61,161 bases of DNA from Oceanospirillum sanctuarii (GCF_002150805.1 NZ_MTBA01000011.1:1-61161); one strand, 5' to 3'. Shown: positions 35,887 through 45,790, counted from the stretch's first letter. Program-made: numbers and translations. The notes: generated from the sequence alone by a model not told the origin.

Positions 35887-36423
35887 AACGCATCCACTCC
35901 ACAGAGCCCTGGTTTTAATGAACCAGATGGGTTTAAAACATAAGTAGTTATTTTTCAGGCTGGCTGCAACATCAACAGATGATTTATCTAATCAAACGAC
36001 CACATACCAGCGAATGCGCATAGATTATTATACTTCATTCAAAAAATGACACTTATTTCAACCATCTAATCAGAAGGAAAAACCTTTAATCAGGCCTTGG
36101 GCAGTAAAAACCATCTGCCAACACACCACATGACAGACCATATACCCACAAATAGGTACAAATTCTTTAAAACTCAATAGCTTAAAGCAGCCAAAACAGA
36201 ATCAAACAGGGATAAAAGCACCGATAACAGAAAATAATTCTGCGAAAGGGAGAAAAATGAATGAATAATCTGAAACCGACTCAGAAAACGCGACAACTCA
36301 GGATCACAGACAGAGAAAGCAGCTCAAATCGCAGATAAAAGAAAAACGACGCATACAGAAAGAGACCGACTGGGATCAGGTATAGAAGAAGGAATACGAT
36401 GGGAGCGTAAAAAGGACAAAAAC
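35887..36423. other. AT-rich upstream region of dadA
   Basis: About 540 AT-rich bases hold no reading frame with a convincing ribosome-binding site. A minus-strand TATAAT is at 36027-36032. A large regulatory region with Lrp-like control would be usual for dadA, but no clear operator was recognised. Confidence 0.5.
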
Positions 36424-36447
36424 AAAAAATCCGGGCTAAACCCGGCT
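36424..36447 (-). terminator. Terminator downstream of the 295-residue outer-membrane gene
   Basis: CCGGG (36431-36435) pairs with CCCGG (36441-36445), with flanking G/C extension, and is followed on the minus strand by ATTTTTTG. It lies 220 bases after the stop of the gene at 36665. Confidence 0.75.
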
Positions 36448-36449
36448 TT

Positions 36450-36600
36450 TGTTCAGAACCCAGTGGGTGGATTCTGTGGAAACTGATTCGTGGTTGGTTC
36501 TAAGCTCATCCAGAAGACTTTTCAGTCTTAAGGAGAGTCGGCGTCCTTGCCGGCCATACCCCACATCACCTCCATGTGCGTTCAATAATAGGCCGGATCT
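36450..36600 (-). ncRNA. Candidate structured RNA with micro-ORF in the outer-membrane gene 3' region
   Basis: On the minus strand CCGGCC (near 36593-36598) can pair with GGCCGG (near 36550-36555), enclosing a GGAGG and two or three ATG codons. A hairpin AAGACT-GAAA-AGTCTT with a GNRA loop is at 36514-36529, and the unit ends in the terminator at 36424-36447. A 15-codon frame (36528-36575) would give MEVMWGMAGKDADSP; the GGAGG lies 10 bases before its third Met. Independent expression is not shown. Confidence 0.35.
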
Positions 36601-36664
36601 TAAAGCGCCAATACTGTTTTAAACCCTAAAAAGGCCAAGGGAATTCCCTAGTTCTTTCAGCACG

Positions 36665-37552
36665 TTAGAAGCGGGTAGAAAAGCCAACCTGGGCTTCAGC
36701 ACCAAATAACTCTGAATTTGGCAGCTGCGCATTAGCTGACAAAATCTTATTTCGTTTTTCGTAGTATGTGTGAATCCCAGCATGCAGCAACCACTGGCGG
36801 TCAAATTGCCACCCCAGCATGGCACTGGTATGAAGATCAAAACCATCAAACTGACTTGTCAACGTTGTATAGTTGCCACCGTTGATGTTCGTAACCCGGA
36901 AATACATTGGAGTCGAAAACTGTGCAGAAACCTTATAGCGCAGGCCACTGCTATTATCGATAAAAAAGTTACTCAGTGTATAACTACCAACAAGATTAAC
37001 CGCCAGTAATTCTTCCTTTACAACTGCGTTATACAAGTCTGTTCGGTCATCATCTGTGTAAGCCGTACTATCCGACTTGGGGAAAACTGTTTCGCCATAG
37101 GCCGTCATATCAAACTTAGAGCGGGTGAACTTATTCTGATCGAACCCCACCCCTACAGAGATATCATGCAATTTGGCTAAGCGCCGGCCCACTTGAAGGC
37201 TAAAACTGGTTCGAGTCGCGGCCAGATTATTTTCTTGTACCAGCTGATTATTAACTTTCCAAGTCTCTTTGTTAGCCTGAGAATAAAGCGTTCCCATGCC
37301 TGCAAACTGCATATATGTTTGTGGCGAGAAAAAGAGTTTTATCGTTGTTTTGGCACTTGGTACCAAAGCATCATAGTCTGTTGCCAAACTGCCCGAAGAA
37401 ATCGTCGTTTTCTCGCTGTATGCCTGAAGGTCAATACCGGCTCGAGCTTCAAGCTCTACAGGATAATAATTATCAGAAGCAACCGACAGAGCAGAAAAGC
37501 CAGCGAAAGCTGCTAACAAGCACGCATTTGTTATCCATTTTTTCCGTGCCAT
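36665..37552 (-). CDS. Putative outer-membrane beta-barrel protein
   Basis: The 295-residue protein has a Sec signal peptide ending near LSVASDN (about 26) and alternating amphipathic strands rich in aromatic residues. It ends in QVGFSTRF, a C-terminal Phe typical of Bam-inserted barrels. I do not recognise a family. AAGGA lies 5 bases before the ATG. It is the last of three envelope genes on the minus strand, but a good terminator separates it from the lipoprotein gene, so it may be expressed partly or wholly apart. Codon and base composition are more AT-rich than in neighbours. Confidence 0.75.
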   Translation of the reverse strand: MARKKWITNACLLAAFAGFSALSVASDNYYPVELEARAGIDLQAYSEKTTISSGSLATDYDALVPSAKTTIKLFFSPQTYMQFAGMGTLYSQANKETWKVNNQLVQENNLAATRTSFSLQVGRRLAKLHDISVGVGFDQNKFTRSKFDMTAYGETVFPKSDSTAYTDDDRTDLYNAVVKEELLAVNLVGSYTLSNFFIDNSSGLRYKVSAQFSTPMYFRVTNINGGNYTTLTSQFDGFDLHTSAMLGWQFDRQWLLHAGIHTYYEKRNKILSANAQLPNSELFGAEAQVGFSTRF

Positions 37553-37589
37553 AGGATTCCTTAACTTAACGTTACATTTTTATCTGGTA

Positions 37590-37617
37590 CAAAAAAGAAG
37601 GGCTCAAGGCCCTTCTT
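37590..37617 (-). terminator. Terminator inside the three-gene envelope cluster
   Basis: AAGAAGGGC (37595-37603) pairs with GCCCTTCTT (37609-37617) and is followed by TTTTTTG on the minus strand. It is between the lipoprotein stop and the outer-membrane gene start. Confidence 0.85.
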
Positions 37618-37632
37618 ATCAGGTACTAAGAA

Positions 37633-39309
37633 TTAATTAGCAATCAAATCAGGTAGCTCAGCAGCACAAGCATCATCAGTACTTGGTGCTGTTGAGTTAA
37701 ACGGTGCAAGTGAACCGGTCCAAGTTTCCAGATCACCAGTCGAATCCAGAGCAAACTGGAACGAATCCTTATCATTCAAAGTGGCTCCGAGGGCAGTACG
37801 CTTAATAATCAAAGGCTGATCAGGCACGCCTGGTAGATCTAAGGAGACCGTAACCGAATAATCATTTAATCTGTTCCAACTACCGGCAATATAGAGACCT
37901 GTCTTAATTGCTTCCAAATCTTTAAGGTCACTATCGTCCCCTACTGCATTAACACAAAGTGTCACGCTACCTTGAGTATCAACTGCACTGCTTAGCGCTG
38001 AGAAATACAAATAGGCATTACCTTGTTTTGTGCTATCACTATCAGCGTAATCCATTTTCAGAACCTGAGCTGCCACAGTTTTTTCTGAACCTGATGTATC
38101 GCTAAACAACTCGGTACCAGTGCTGAATGTACTGACACTGGTCGGTGTTGAACTTGCCTTGATCAAGCTATCGAGATCAGCATCTTTACCGAAGTTATTA
38201 ACATCGAACGTGCCTCCCGTACCAGTATCACCTAAAACACCGGTAATCACCGCGTTATCTGTGCTGGTAATATCACTATTGCTGCTCTTCGCAGCTTTCG
38301 CTTCACGTTTTACCTGACCTACTGCAAAGTCAGCAACCCGGGCATTTTTATAAAGATCATCCTGACTACTTGTGCTTGTAATCGACGTCGTATCTTTGAG
38401 CCAGTTAAATAATGCAGCTACACGGTTACCAACAGCCTGTCTAGAGTTGGGAGTCATGGCTGAGGTAGATGTAAGGCTGGTAACATCACTACGAAGCGTA
38501 GTTTCGGCACTTTCTAGCGCCTCAGCCCAGTTGTCAATTGCCGTCGTATTTGTGTTTGTACTTGCAGTCGGTGTTGTAGTATTTGCTAACAAGGTAGCAA
38601 CAGCCTCATAGACATACTTACCGGAGGTTGCTGGAAGCTTTTTATCATTAAACTCTTTACCCGCCTCTAGTGCGTAACGGGTATCCAAAACAGTGGTCAT
38701 AATAGCGACAGCTTTATGCACCTGCATAGCGCGACGGAAGCGCTCGGAGTTAAAACTGTCCCCAGAGAGGAAATCCTCTGTCAGCTGCTCTTTCGTGGCA
38801 CCAATAAAGGTAAGAATCGCAGCTTCTTGAGCCTCTGTAGCAGAAACGAACAATGAGGTCAGAGGGTTCGCAGCGCCTACATCAGCAGGTGCTCCATTCA
38901 GATTTAAATCAACAACCAGAGATCCTGTGAAAGGCTGGCCAGTAGCAACATCATAACCACCTTCGATACGAAGAACCGCATCATCACTTAATTGAGTCGT
39001 TCTTAAGCAATAGCGCTCATAAACCTCATTGGCACAATAATCAATCTGGTTACCAGAAGCATCCGGCTTACTCTTTGAGAAGTAACCGTCTTTGTCGGTC
39101 AGAGCTTTCTTTTCAAGAACATTATCACGAATGCCGTTGTTATTAAGATCGACATAAACAGTTGCGCCTGAGATATATGGATCCACTACCAAACCAGACA
39201 ACTGCACGTTACTACCGGAAGAACCAGTATCCTGATCACTGGCACCACACCCTACTAAGGCCAGAGTTACTGCCGAAACAGATGTTGCGAGAAGTTTCTT
39301 GCTAAACAT
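37633..39309 (-). CDS. Putative large lipoprotein with Asn-rich calcium-like loop
   Basis: The 558-residue protein starts with a signal peptide and lipobox LVGCG (Cys near 21). The next segment, SGLVVDPYISGATVYVDLNN, continues with NGIRD and TDKDGYFS, a beta-sandwich module with a DxNNNG loop that may bind calcium. The middle is helical and Ser/Thr-rich. No enzyme motif is seen. GGGAG lies 7 bases before the ATG. It follows the TraF-like gene by 17 bases, so they are one transcript. Function is unknown; an outer-membrane or surface role is likely. Confidence 0.78.
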   Translation of the reverse strand: MFSKKLLATSVSAVTLALVGCGASDQDTGSSGSNVQLSGLVVDPYISGATVYVDLNNNGIRDNVLEKKALTDKDGYFSKSKPDASGNQIDYCANEVYERYCLRTTQLSDDAVLRIEGGYDVATGQPFTGSLVVDLNLNGAPADVGAANPLTSLFVSATEAQEAAILTFIGATKEQLTEDFLSGDSFNSERFRRAMQVHKAVAIMTTVLDTRYALEAGKEFNDKKLPATSGKYVYEAVATLLANTTTPTASTNTNTTAIDNWAEALESAETTLRSDVTSLTSTSAMTPNSRQAVGNRVAALFNWLKDTTSITSTSSQDDLYKNARVADFAVGQVKREAKAAKSSNSDITSTDNAVITGVLGDTGTGGTFDVNNFGKDADLDSLIKASSTPTSVSTFSTGTELFSDTSGSEKTVAAQVLKMDYADSDSTKQGNAYLYFSALSSAVDTQGSVTLCVNAVGDDSDLKDLEAIKTGLYIAGSWNRLNDYSVTVSLDLPGVPDQPLIIKRTALGATLNDKDSFQFALDSTGDLETWTGSLAPFNSTAPSTDDACAAELPDLIAN

Positions 39310-39326
39310 TTTATATCTCCCTGATC

Positions 39327-40622
39327 TTAGAAGGATTCTTCAAAACTAAAATGCATGCCAAGCTGACGAGGCATACTACTACCATCAACCTGAACTGATT
39401 CAAGCCCGTAAGTGAAGTCAAGGTTAGCGACGCCACGGAATAGACCTAAACCAAAATTCAGAGCAGACAATTCAGAACCGGCTAAGTTCTTTTGATAACC
39501 AAAACGGGCAACGGGTACAAAAGGATTTTGAGGGAAATAGGTAGCAGATATATGAAGATTCTGCTGCTGGTCACCAACCATATCGTTCACTTCTGTAAGA
39601 TCAAAGCTACCTGAAACCATAAGCGCTTTTGTCTTAGTAAAGAAAGCACCATCAACGGTAAACTGTGGATCCATGATATGTGTTTCATCTAGATCAATTT
39701 CGTCACTAAACTCAGTGGCCTCGTTATTCCCTGACAAGCTACCGTACTCAAACTCTGGACTATTTAGGTTCTTGCCAGTAACCCCAATCTGATAGTAATC
39801 AGACTGCCAAACAGCACCAATATCTACTCCTAAAGCGGTTGTATCTTTAGAGTTTGCATCTAAGCCATCACTAATGAGATCGCCTACACTTTTATCATCA
39901 ATACCTGTCCGATCTACCAGAGAAACTTGCTTCGTCAAACTGGCTGAATATAGGTTTCCTCGAATACCGAGAACCAACTCTCCGTTAAGAGGACTTCTTC
40001 CTTTTAACTCAAAAACTGAGCGACTAAATCCAGCTCCAAACTGAAGAATATTTGCTCCTTTGATATATAGAGCAGAAGCCGTCGAAAGGTCATTTTCTAC
40101 TGGAGAATCAAGAAAAGAGATCCCAGCTATTGAAGAAAAAGCTGCATCTAGAGTCACAACACCTTCAAGAGGCTTGATATATATCGCTAACGGCATACCT
40201 GGAACTGACACAGCACCAGAAAGCTTCATACTCCCAGACTCACCAAAATCCAAAAGCAGATCATTAAAGTCATTCTGTACTGCGGTAATATCCGACGGTG
40301 TCAACGTATTATTTTCTTCTTTAGTATTAAGCTCATCCAGTCTGTCTTGAAGGTCTTCAATTTTGTCTTGGAAGTTGTTCGCTTCACCAAACTCAATACT
40401 GCCACCAAATTGTGACCAATAACCTAAACGAACCTTTTCACCATCTTCATGGTCTACGACCAAGTAACCCGCTGCAGGGTTAAAGCGAACACTATTTATC
40501 GTCACAGGGGAAGCTGTCTGACCTAGCGTAGTAGCCGCACCATAGGTACCTACGGGCATAGCGGCAAAAGCTGGCGCGGTAACAACACTGGCTACAGCCA
40601 GAGCGAGAAGCTGCTTTTTCAT
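39327..40622 (-). CDS. TraF-like outer-membrane protein (TraF_2 family), probable barrel with coiled-coil insert
   Basis: The protein has 431 residues from the ATG at 40622, where AAGGA is correctly spaced; the first ATG six bases earlier overlaps that site. A signal peptide ends near APAFA (about 20). The family pattern is SVRFNPAAGYLVV at about 45, then a predicted coiled coil (KIEDLQDRLDELNTKEENN, about 86-104) and a barrel that ends in MHFSFEESF. Proteins of this type are named after plasmid TraF but occur on chromosomes without conjugation genes, as here. It is first in a three-gene set with a lipoprotein and another barrel. The task is unknown; transport of hydrophobic compounds is one idea because of FadL-like architecture. 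Confidence 0.72.
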   Translation of the reverse strand: MKKQLLALAVASVVTAPAFAAMPVGTYGAATTLGQTASPVTINSVRFNPAAGYLVVDHEDGEKVRLGYWSQFGGSIEFGEANNFQDKIEDLQDRLDELNTKEENNTLTPSDITAVQNDFNDLLLDFGESGSMKLSGAVSVPGMPLAIYIKPLEGVVTLDAAFSSIAGISFLDSPVENDLSTASALYIKGANILQFGAGFSRSVFELKGRSPLNGELVLGIRGNLYSASLTKQVSLVDRTGIDDKSVGDLISDGLDANSKDTTALGVDIGAVWQSDYYQIGVTGKNLNSPEFEYGSLSGNNEATEFSDEIDLDETHIMDPQFTVDGAFFTKTKALMVSGSFDLTEVNDMVGDQQQNLHISATYFPQNPFVPVARFGYQKNLAGSELSALNFGLGLFRGVANLDFTYGLESVQVDGSSMPRQLGMHFSFEESF

Positions 40623-40827
40623 GGGCATTCCTTGTTTTTAGAGACTGCTTGATTAATTTGTGGGATTAATTCATTAAAACTTAGCACTAAATCCCTTACA
40701 AGACTCTAAACGTATATTATTTCCTAAATAATACTCGCCATGACCTTACCCAAACGGAACTTAGTCACATTTCTACCGATTATTTGATTAATTTAACCTT
40801 TAATAACATCCCGTCACTCCAACAGTA

Positions 40828-42972
40828 TCAAAACGCTCTTCTGAACGGTGGCAGGCTGTTCAATAGCTGCTTTCCATAGCGCTTGGTTTGCACTCGTCGA
40901 TCCAGCATAGAGATTTTTCCGGTATCGGATTCCGTACGCAGCAAACGTCCCACGGCCTGAACCAGACGAATTGAGGCGTCCGGTACGGTGATCTGCAGGA
41001 AGGGATTGCCGCCTTTGGCTTCGATCCATTCGGACAAGGTCTTTTCTACCGGATCATCCGGTACGGAGAAAGGAATACGGGTGATCACCACATGGGAGAG
41101 GTATTTGCCCGGCAGGTCGATACCTTCGGCGAAACTTGCCAGACCAAAGATAATGCTGCCTTCATCTTTATCGATGCGGCTACGGTGTCGGTCCAGCAGT
41201 ACCTGCTTGGTGAGGTCATCCTGAACCAGAATGGTGTTCACCAAACTGGCGGGCATCTTGTCGAGCACATCCCGCATCTGACGACGGGAGGAGAACAGCA
41301 CCAGAGTGCCTTCATCCGTCGACACTTTGTTTTTGATAAAGCTGACAATCTGGCTGGTGTGAACATCGGACTGAGTCGGATCGCAGGCTTCTTCCGGCAG
41401 CTCCAGTACACCGTTAGAGGCAAAATCGAACGGACTGGGAACAACCAGACAATCAGCATCTTCCGGCAAACCGGCACGGGTTCGGATACGATCAAAGCTG
41501 CCCAGTGCGGTCAGGGTTGCGGACGACAAAACAGCGCCAAAGCATGGCTGCCAGAGATTACGCGCCAGCGTACCAGCGGCACTGATCGGACTACAGGAGA
41601 CTTCGAGATCGATATCCACCTGCTGATTCTGCAGAGTGATCCAGCGGGCGATGGGCATCACATCCTCAGCCTGAGGTGTAGCGTACATGCCCCACAACTC
41701 CCATGCAGAGACCGCACGACTGTGCAGCATGGTTGCCAGTGGCAGCCACTGCTCGCCCTCTTCCCGACCTAAAGCACCGGAAGCTTCCGGGTCCATGGCA
41801 TCTTTCAGCTGTTTAACCATGATCTCCAGTTTCTGACAGAGACTGGCAAAGCTGATCTTCAGGTTCAGCGCACTCTGAATCAGAGTCTCCGGCACAATGC
41901 CGTTCTCAAAGCGATAAACCGGACGGATATCTTTATCCATATTCTCCGGAGAAAACTGGGTGATCTCATGCAGCTGGCGATAACACTCGGCCAGCTCGAC
42001 TTCCAGATTATTCAGAATTTCGGGCAGCTGATTGAGCTGCTTCACAATCAGCTGATCCTGTCCCAGTTCACTGTTCAGATCCGGCAGGGACTTTTTCAGC
42101 AAACGCAGCCACTGCAGAGACGCATTCACACGGAAGCTTCCGGCAAAGTGATCAATCGCTTTATCCGGCAGGTGATGGCCTTCATCAAAGATATAGATGG
42201 TGTCCTGTGGGTCAGGCAGGACGATACCGCCACCAAGGGAAAGGTCTGCCAGAACCAGATCGTGGTTGGCGACAATGATATCCGCGCCATCCAGCTCGTT
42301 ACGGGCTTTAAAGAAGGCACAACTGCTGAAGTTGCTGCAGCGACGGTTGGTACACTGATTGTGATCTGTGGTTATTCGACGCCAGACCGGCTCTTCCAGA
42401 GAGTCTTTCCAGCTGTCTCTGTCCCCTTCCCATTTACCGGAAAGGTAATGCTGCGCCATCTCCTGATAAAGCGCTGTGGCTTCTTTTGAGGTGTTGGCCT
42501 GCAAAAACTCATCAAACAGAGAAAGAGTATTTTGTGCAGGAGCAGCTTCACTGGCGTCTTCCAACGCCTGCTCCAGCCGGCTCAGGCAGAGATAACGGCT
42601 TCGGCCTTTAGCCAGAGCATATTTAAACTGGATCTCAGCATGCTTTTGCAGATCCGGCAGGTCTTTAAAGATCAACTGTTCCTGAAGCGCTACCGTTGCA
42701 GTCGATACCACAATGCGCTTGTCACGCTCTTTGGCAACCGGCAGCGAAGAAACCAGATAGGCCAGTGTTTTACCGGTACCCGTGCCCGCCTCAATGGCAC
42801 AGACATGAGGACCGGACGTACGCACGCCATCGGAGGAGGTCTGAATATTACCCAGTGTACGGGCGATCTGAGCCACCATCAGACGCTGGCCATGACGGGC
42901 TCTGAGCTTGCGGTTCTTCAGAAAGGTGGAATATGCAGACTGGATGTCAGATTTGATGGCGTCGGTAAGCAT
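40828..42972 (-). CDS. dinG: ATP-dependent DNA helicase DinG
   Basis: This 714-residue XPD-like 5'-3' helicase matches the usual DinG length (716 in E. coli). Walker A is AGTGTGKTLAY (Lys68). The Fe-S cluster cysteines are C129 (SRYLC) and C207, C212 and C218 (QCTNRRCSNFSSC). Motif II reads DEGH (IFDEGHHLPD). The C-terminal motif VQAVGRLLRTESD holds the arginine finger. It unwinds D-loops, R-loops and other damaged structures. GAGG lies 5 bases before the ATG. No LexA box was recognised in the short upstream gap. Confidence 0.96.
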   Translation of the reverse strand: MLTDAIKSDIQSAYSTFLKNRKLRARHGQRLMVAQIARTLGNIQTSSDGVRTSGPHVCAIEAGTGTGKTLAYLVSSLPVAKERDKRIVVSTATVALQEQLIFKDLPDLQKHAEIQFKYALAKGRSRYLCLSRLEQALEDASEAAPAQNTLSLFDEFLQANTSKEATALYQEMAQHYLSGKWEGDRDSWKDSLEEPVWRRITTDHNQCTNRRCSNFSSCAFFKARNELDGADIIVANHDLVLADLSLGGGIVLPDPQDTIYIFDEGHHLPDKAIDHFAGSFRVNASLQWLRLLKKSLPDLNSELGQDQLIVKQLNQLPEILNNLEVELAECYRQLHEITQFSPENMDKDIRPVYRFENGIVPETLIQSALNLKISFASLCQKLEIMVKQLKDAMDPEASGALGREEGEQWLPLATMLHSRAVSAWELWGMYATPQAEDVMPIARWITLQNQQVDIDLEVSCSPISAAGTLARNLWQPCFGAVLSSATLTALGSFDRIRTRAGLPEDADCLVVPSPFDFASNGVLELPEEACDPTQSDVHTSQIVSFIKNKVSTDEGTLVLFSSRRQMRDVLDKMPASLVNTILVQDDLTKQVLLDRHRSRIDKDEGSIIFGLASFAEGIDLPGKYLSHVVITRIPFSVPDDPVEKTLSEWIEAKGGNPFLQITVPDASIRLVQAVGRLLRTESDTGKISMLDRRVQTKRYGKQLLNSLPPFRRAF

Positions 42973-43078
42973 GCTGGCCTCTTTTTAATGAGGCGGCAAT
43001 TTTACCTGATGCGATCATCCCATAACAGCGAAGACTGATCGGAGTATCTCGCCAGCGGTTCAGGCTATTCGGTGGGAC

Positions 43079-43837
43079 TCAATCTTTCCCGGGGCGGGTC
43101 AGACCGTACTTTCTCAGTACAACCTGATAGCGCTTGGTTGTCATATAGCGTTTAAGGGCTTTAGAAAAGCGCTGGGCAATCATTTCGGCATCGGTTCGCG
43201 CCCGTGAAAAAGCGAAATAGTTATAGCCTTCAAAGATCGGAGGAGTCAGAAATTTCAATTTAGATTCAACTCCCTGCTGCCGGGCATAAAACTCGATAGC
43301 AGGCTGATTACCGACGCCGATCAGTTCAAAATTGGGATTAGCGATCCGGCGCACCAACTCAGATTCGTCACTGACATCACCCTTATGGTTTTCAGCAAGT
43401 CCCGCATACTGGTCACCGTAGAAATAGCCGCGCACCCCGAAAAACTGATAGGCACTCAAGGTTTTAAGATCGCCACTGAAGGTAATATCCATATTAGAAG
43501 AAACAAAGAGAGAAGCTTTTTCAGAGACATGGGGCTTATCGGTATAAACCACGTCTTTCGCCCGCTCCGGTGTTTTGAAGTACACCAGAACCATATCCAC
43601 ATCACCGGTTTGCAGATTACGCTGCACCCGCTTCCACGGGTAACGCTTGTAGCTGAGGGTATACCCCAGATCTTTAGCGATATCTTCGGCAATATTAACC
43701 GCAGCGCCTTCGAGACCTTTATCACCGACAAAATAGTATGGCGGGTAGTCGGCCAAACTCAGACCAACGGTCAGCGTCTGAGCCAGTACCGAAGTGGAAA
43801 GAGAGCAAAACAACAGCAGAGAGAGCAGATAACGCAT
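43079..43837 (-). CDS. Periplasmic solute-binding protein, family 3 (orphan)
   Basis: The 252-residue protein has a signal peptide ending SVLAQ (about 20) and the SBP_bac_3 fold: LSLADYPPYYFVGDKGLEGA (about 26-45) and DVDMVLVYFKTPERAKDVVY (about 95-114). It would bind an amino acid or similar small ligand. No ABC permease or ATPase gene is near, and it could equally be a sensor-linked protein. The upstream ribosome site is weak (AGG). Confidence 0.87.
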   Translation of the reverse strand: MRYLLSLLLFCSLSTSVLAQTLTVGLSLADYPPYYFVGDKGLEGAAVNIAEDIAKDLGYTLSYKRYPWKRVQRNLQTGDVDMVLVYFKTPERAKDVVYTDKPHVSEKASLFVSSNMDITFSGDLKTLSAYQFFGVRGYFYGDQYAGLAENHKGDVSDESELVRRIANPNFELIGVGNQPAIEFYARQQGVESKLKFLTPPIFEGYNYFAFSRARTDAEMIAQRFSKALKRYMTTKRYQVVLRKYGLTRPGKD

Positions 43838-43903
43838 AGATCACTGAGCCTGATAGCAAGAACAAACCCGGCCAGATCCCGCTGACCGGGGCTGAATTAG
43901 AGT

Positions 43904-44161
43904 TTAACCCGCGGTCGCAACTTCCGAGGCGGTGAGAATTGTTTTCAGAGCCTGAGCATGCTCTGCTGCGGTGTGTCCCAGCGATGTCAGATAACCGCCA
44001 TCTTCCTGGGTGATTAAGCCTTTCTCAAACAAACGGCAGGTTGCCGCGATCAGCTCAGGTTCAGCATTGGAGTGAACCTTAATCCCTTCCTGCATGGAGC
44101 TGAGGTTAAACTGGAGTAGTACGTTGATTTCCTGATGTTGCGCTTCGCTTATTAACATAGA
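43904..44161 (-). CDS. TIGR02647 family protein
   Basis: The 85-residue protein matches the TIGR02647 pattern: NVLLQFNLSSMQEGIKVHSN (about residues 13-32) then LFEKGLITQEDGGYLTSLG and a short helix. The winged-helix-like layout suggests DNA or protein binding, but the function is not known. AGAGG 8 bases before the ATG at 44161 favours this start over a frame extension to 44188. Confidence 0.82.
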   Translation of the reverse strand, partial: SMLISEAQHQEINVLLQFNLSSMQEGIKVHSNAEPELIAATCRLFEKGLITQEDGGYLTSLGHTAAEHAQALKTILTASEVATAG

Positions 44162-44304
44162 GTTCGCCTCTTTTATTGTTATTTGCACATATCGTGTTGT
44201 TCAAACGTCAGGCCTACTCTTCTACTCTAGCAAGTTTCCCTTACAGGTGTTAGGGAAAAATACGCATCCCAGAGACTGCTTTAGTCCTATATCCTATGCC
44301 CTAA

Positions 44305-44368
44305 GCGCGATGCAAAAACAGCGCGATGCAAAAACAGAACAATGCAAAAACAGAGCAATACAAGAGCA
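44305..44368. repeat. Four imperfect copies of a 16-bp unit
   Basis: Units at 44305, 44321, 44337 and 44353 share GCGCGATGCAAAAACA; the first two are identical and the last is the most degenerate. The array lies between the TIGR02647 gene and the rhlB terminator. Confidence 0.85.
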
Positions 44369-44394
44369 GCATTCATTCGCCAGCGATCAGGCAT

Positions 44395-44427
44395 AAAAAA
44401 ACCGGAGACTCAGCTCCGGTTTTTTAT
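44395..44427. terminator. Bidirectional terminator after rhlB
   Basis: ACCGGAG (44401-44407) pairs with CTCCGGT (44414-44420) between A and T runs. It ends the rhlB transcript on the minus strand. Confidence 0.9.
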
Positions 44428-44446
44428 CTAAGCCGATCAGTGGCTA

Positions 44447-45790
44447 TCAGTCGATATCGATCAGGCTGATATCCGGCTGCTGGCTCTCAATCTTCTTACC
44501 GATAAACTCTTCGATATCCGGCAGAACGAAAGCGTCTTCCTCACCGATAAAGCTGATGGATACGCCCAGAGAGCCGGCACGGCCGGTACGGCCAATACGG
44601 TGCACGTAATCTTCCGGGTCATCCGGCAGAGTAAAGTTCACCACGTGGCTGACGTCATCGATATGAATACCGCGACCCGCTACGTCCGTGGCGACCAGCA
44701 CCTGGATCGAACCGTCACGGAATTTCTCCAGAGTCGCGATACGCTTGCGCTGCTCCACTTCACCGGACAGCATCGCAACACTAACACCCGCTTTTTTCAG
44801 CTGATCACACAGATCACGCACACGATCACGACGGTTAGCAAATACGATTACGCGATCCCAGCCCTCTTTACGCATCAGGCTGATCAGCAGCTTCTCTTTA
44901 TCGGAATCCGCAACGATGTAAGCGTGCTGCTCAACATTTACGTTGGTCTCTTCTTCAGATTCGATCTCGATGCGAACCGGCTCGTGAGTCCACATCGCGG
45001 CTAGGTTTTCCACGTCCTGCGGATAGGTCGCACTGAACAGGAAGGTCTGACGCTCTTCTTTCTTCGGTGTCGCGCGGATAATGCGCTTCACATCCGGGAT
45101 AAAGCCCATGCTCAGCATGCGGTCCGCTTCGTCCAGAACCAGCACTTCCACTTCACGCAGATCCAGATCGCGCTTCTGATGGAAGTCCAGCAGACGACCC
45201 GGTGTTGCCACCATGATGTCGATCTGACCTTTCAGTTGCTCACGCTGTTTCTGGTAGTCCATACCACCAACTATAGAAACAACATTGAAGCCACAGTACT
45301 TGTTCAGCTGGTGCGCATCTTTGGCAATCTGCATAACCAGCTCGCGGGTTGGCGCGATAATCAGGGCACGAGGTGCACCATTTTTCTGCAGACCCGGTGC
45401 TTCCTCTTCCAGGAAGTAGCTCAGAATACTGATCAGGAAGGCTGCCGTTTTACCGGTACCTGTCTGAGCTTTACCGATCAGGTCTTTACCCAGCAGGGTG
45501 TGCTCCAGAGACTGTCCCTGAATCGGTGTGCAGTACTCAAAACCAGCCTCATGGATCGAACGCATCAGAGGCAGCGGCAGATCGAAATCGTGGAAACGAT
45601 GCTGACCTTCAACTTCCGGCACGACAAACTGAGCGATATCCCAGTTGCTGCTCGGCTTTTTCTTTTTGAAAGGCGGACGACGGCGGCGCTTATGGCTGCG
45701 TTTGGCATTTGCCGATTGAGAGTTGGATTCGTTGCGCTGCTTATCGTTGGTTGATGCGGAAGGTTTCTGATTTTCGGATGGGTTTGACAC
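44447..45790 (-). CDS. rhlB: ATP-dependent RNA helicase RhlB
   Basis: The 447-residue DEAD-box helicase has a basic, disordered N-terminus ([16 protein letters not shown], about 29-44) and the RhlB-specific [20 protein letters not shown] region. The Q motif is in [10 protein letters not shown], motif I is AQTGTGKT, motif II is DEAD (VLDEADRM), motif III is SAT and motif VI is [10 protein letters not shown]. It unwinds structured RNA and works with the RNA degradosome. The start codon is GTG (45788-45790) with AGGAG 11 bases upstream; the spacing is long. It is monocistronic. Confidence 0.9.
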   Translation of the reverse strand: MSNPSENQKPSASTNDKQRNESNSQSANAKRSHKRRRRPPFKKKKPSSNWDIAQFVVPEVEGQHRFHDFDLPLPLMRSIHEAGFEYCTPIQGQSLEHTLLGKDLIGKAQTGTGKTAAFLISILSYFLEEEAPGLQKNGAPRALIIAPTRELVMQIAKDAHQLNKYCGFNVVSIVGGMDYQKQREQLKGQIDIMVATPGRLLDFHQKRDLDLREVEVLVLDEADRMLSMGFIPDVKRIIRATPKKEERQTFLFSATYPQDVENLAAMWTHEPVRIEIESEEETNVNVEQHAYIVADSDKEKLLISLMRKEGWDRVIVFANRRDRVRDLCDQLKKAGVSVAMLSGEVEQRKRIATLEKFRDGSIQVLVATDVAGRGIHIDDVSHVVNFTLPDDPEDYVHRIGRTGRAGSLGVSISFIGEEDAFVLPDIEEFIGKKIESQQPDISLIDID

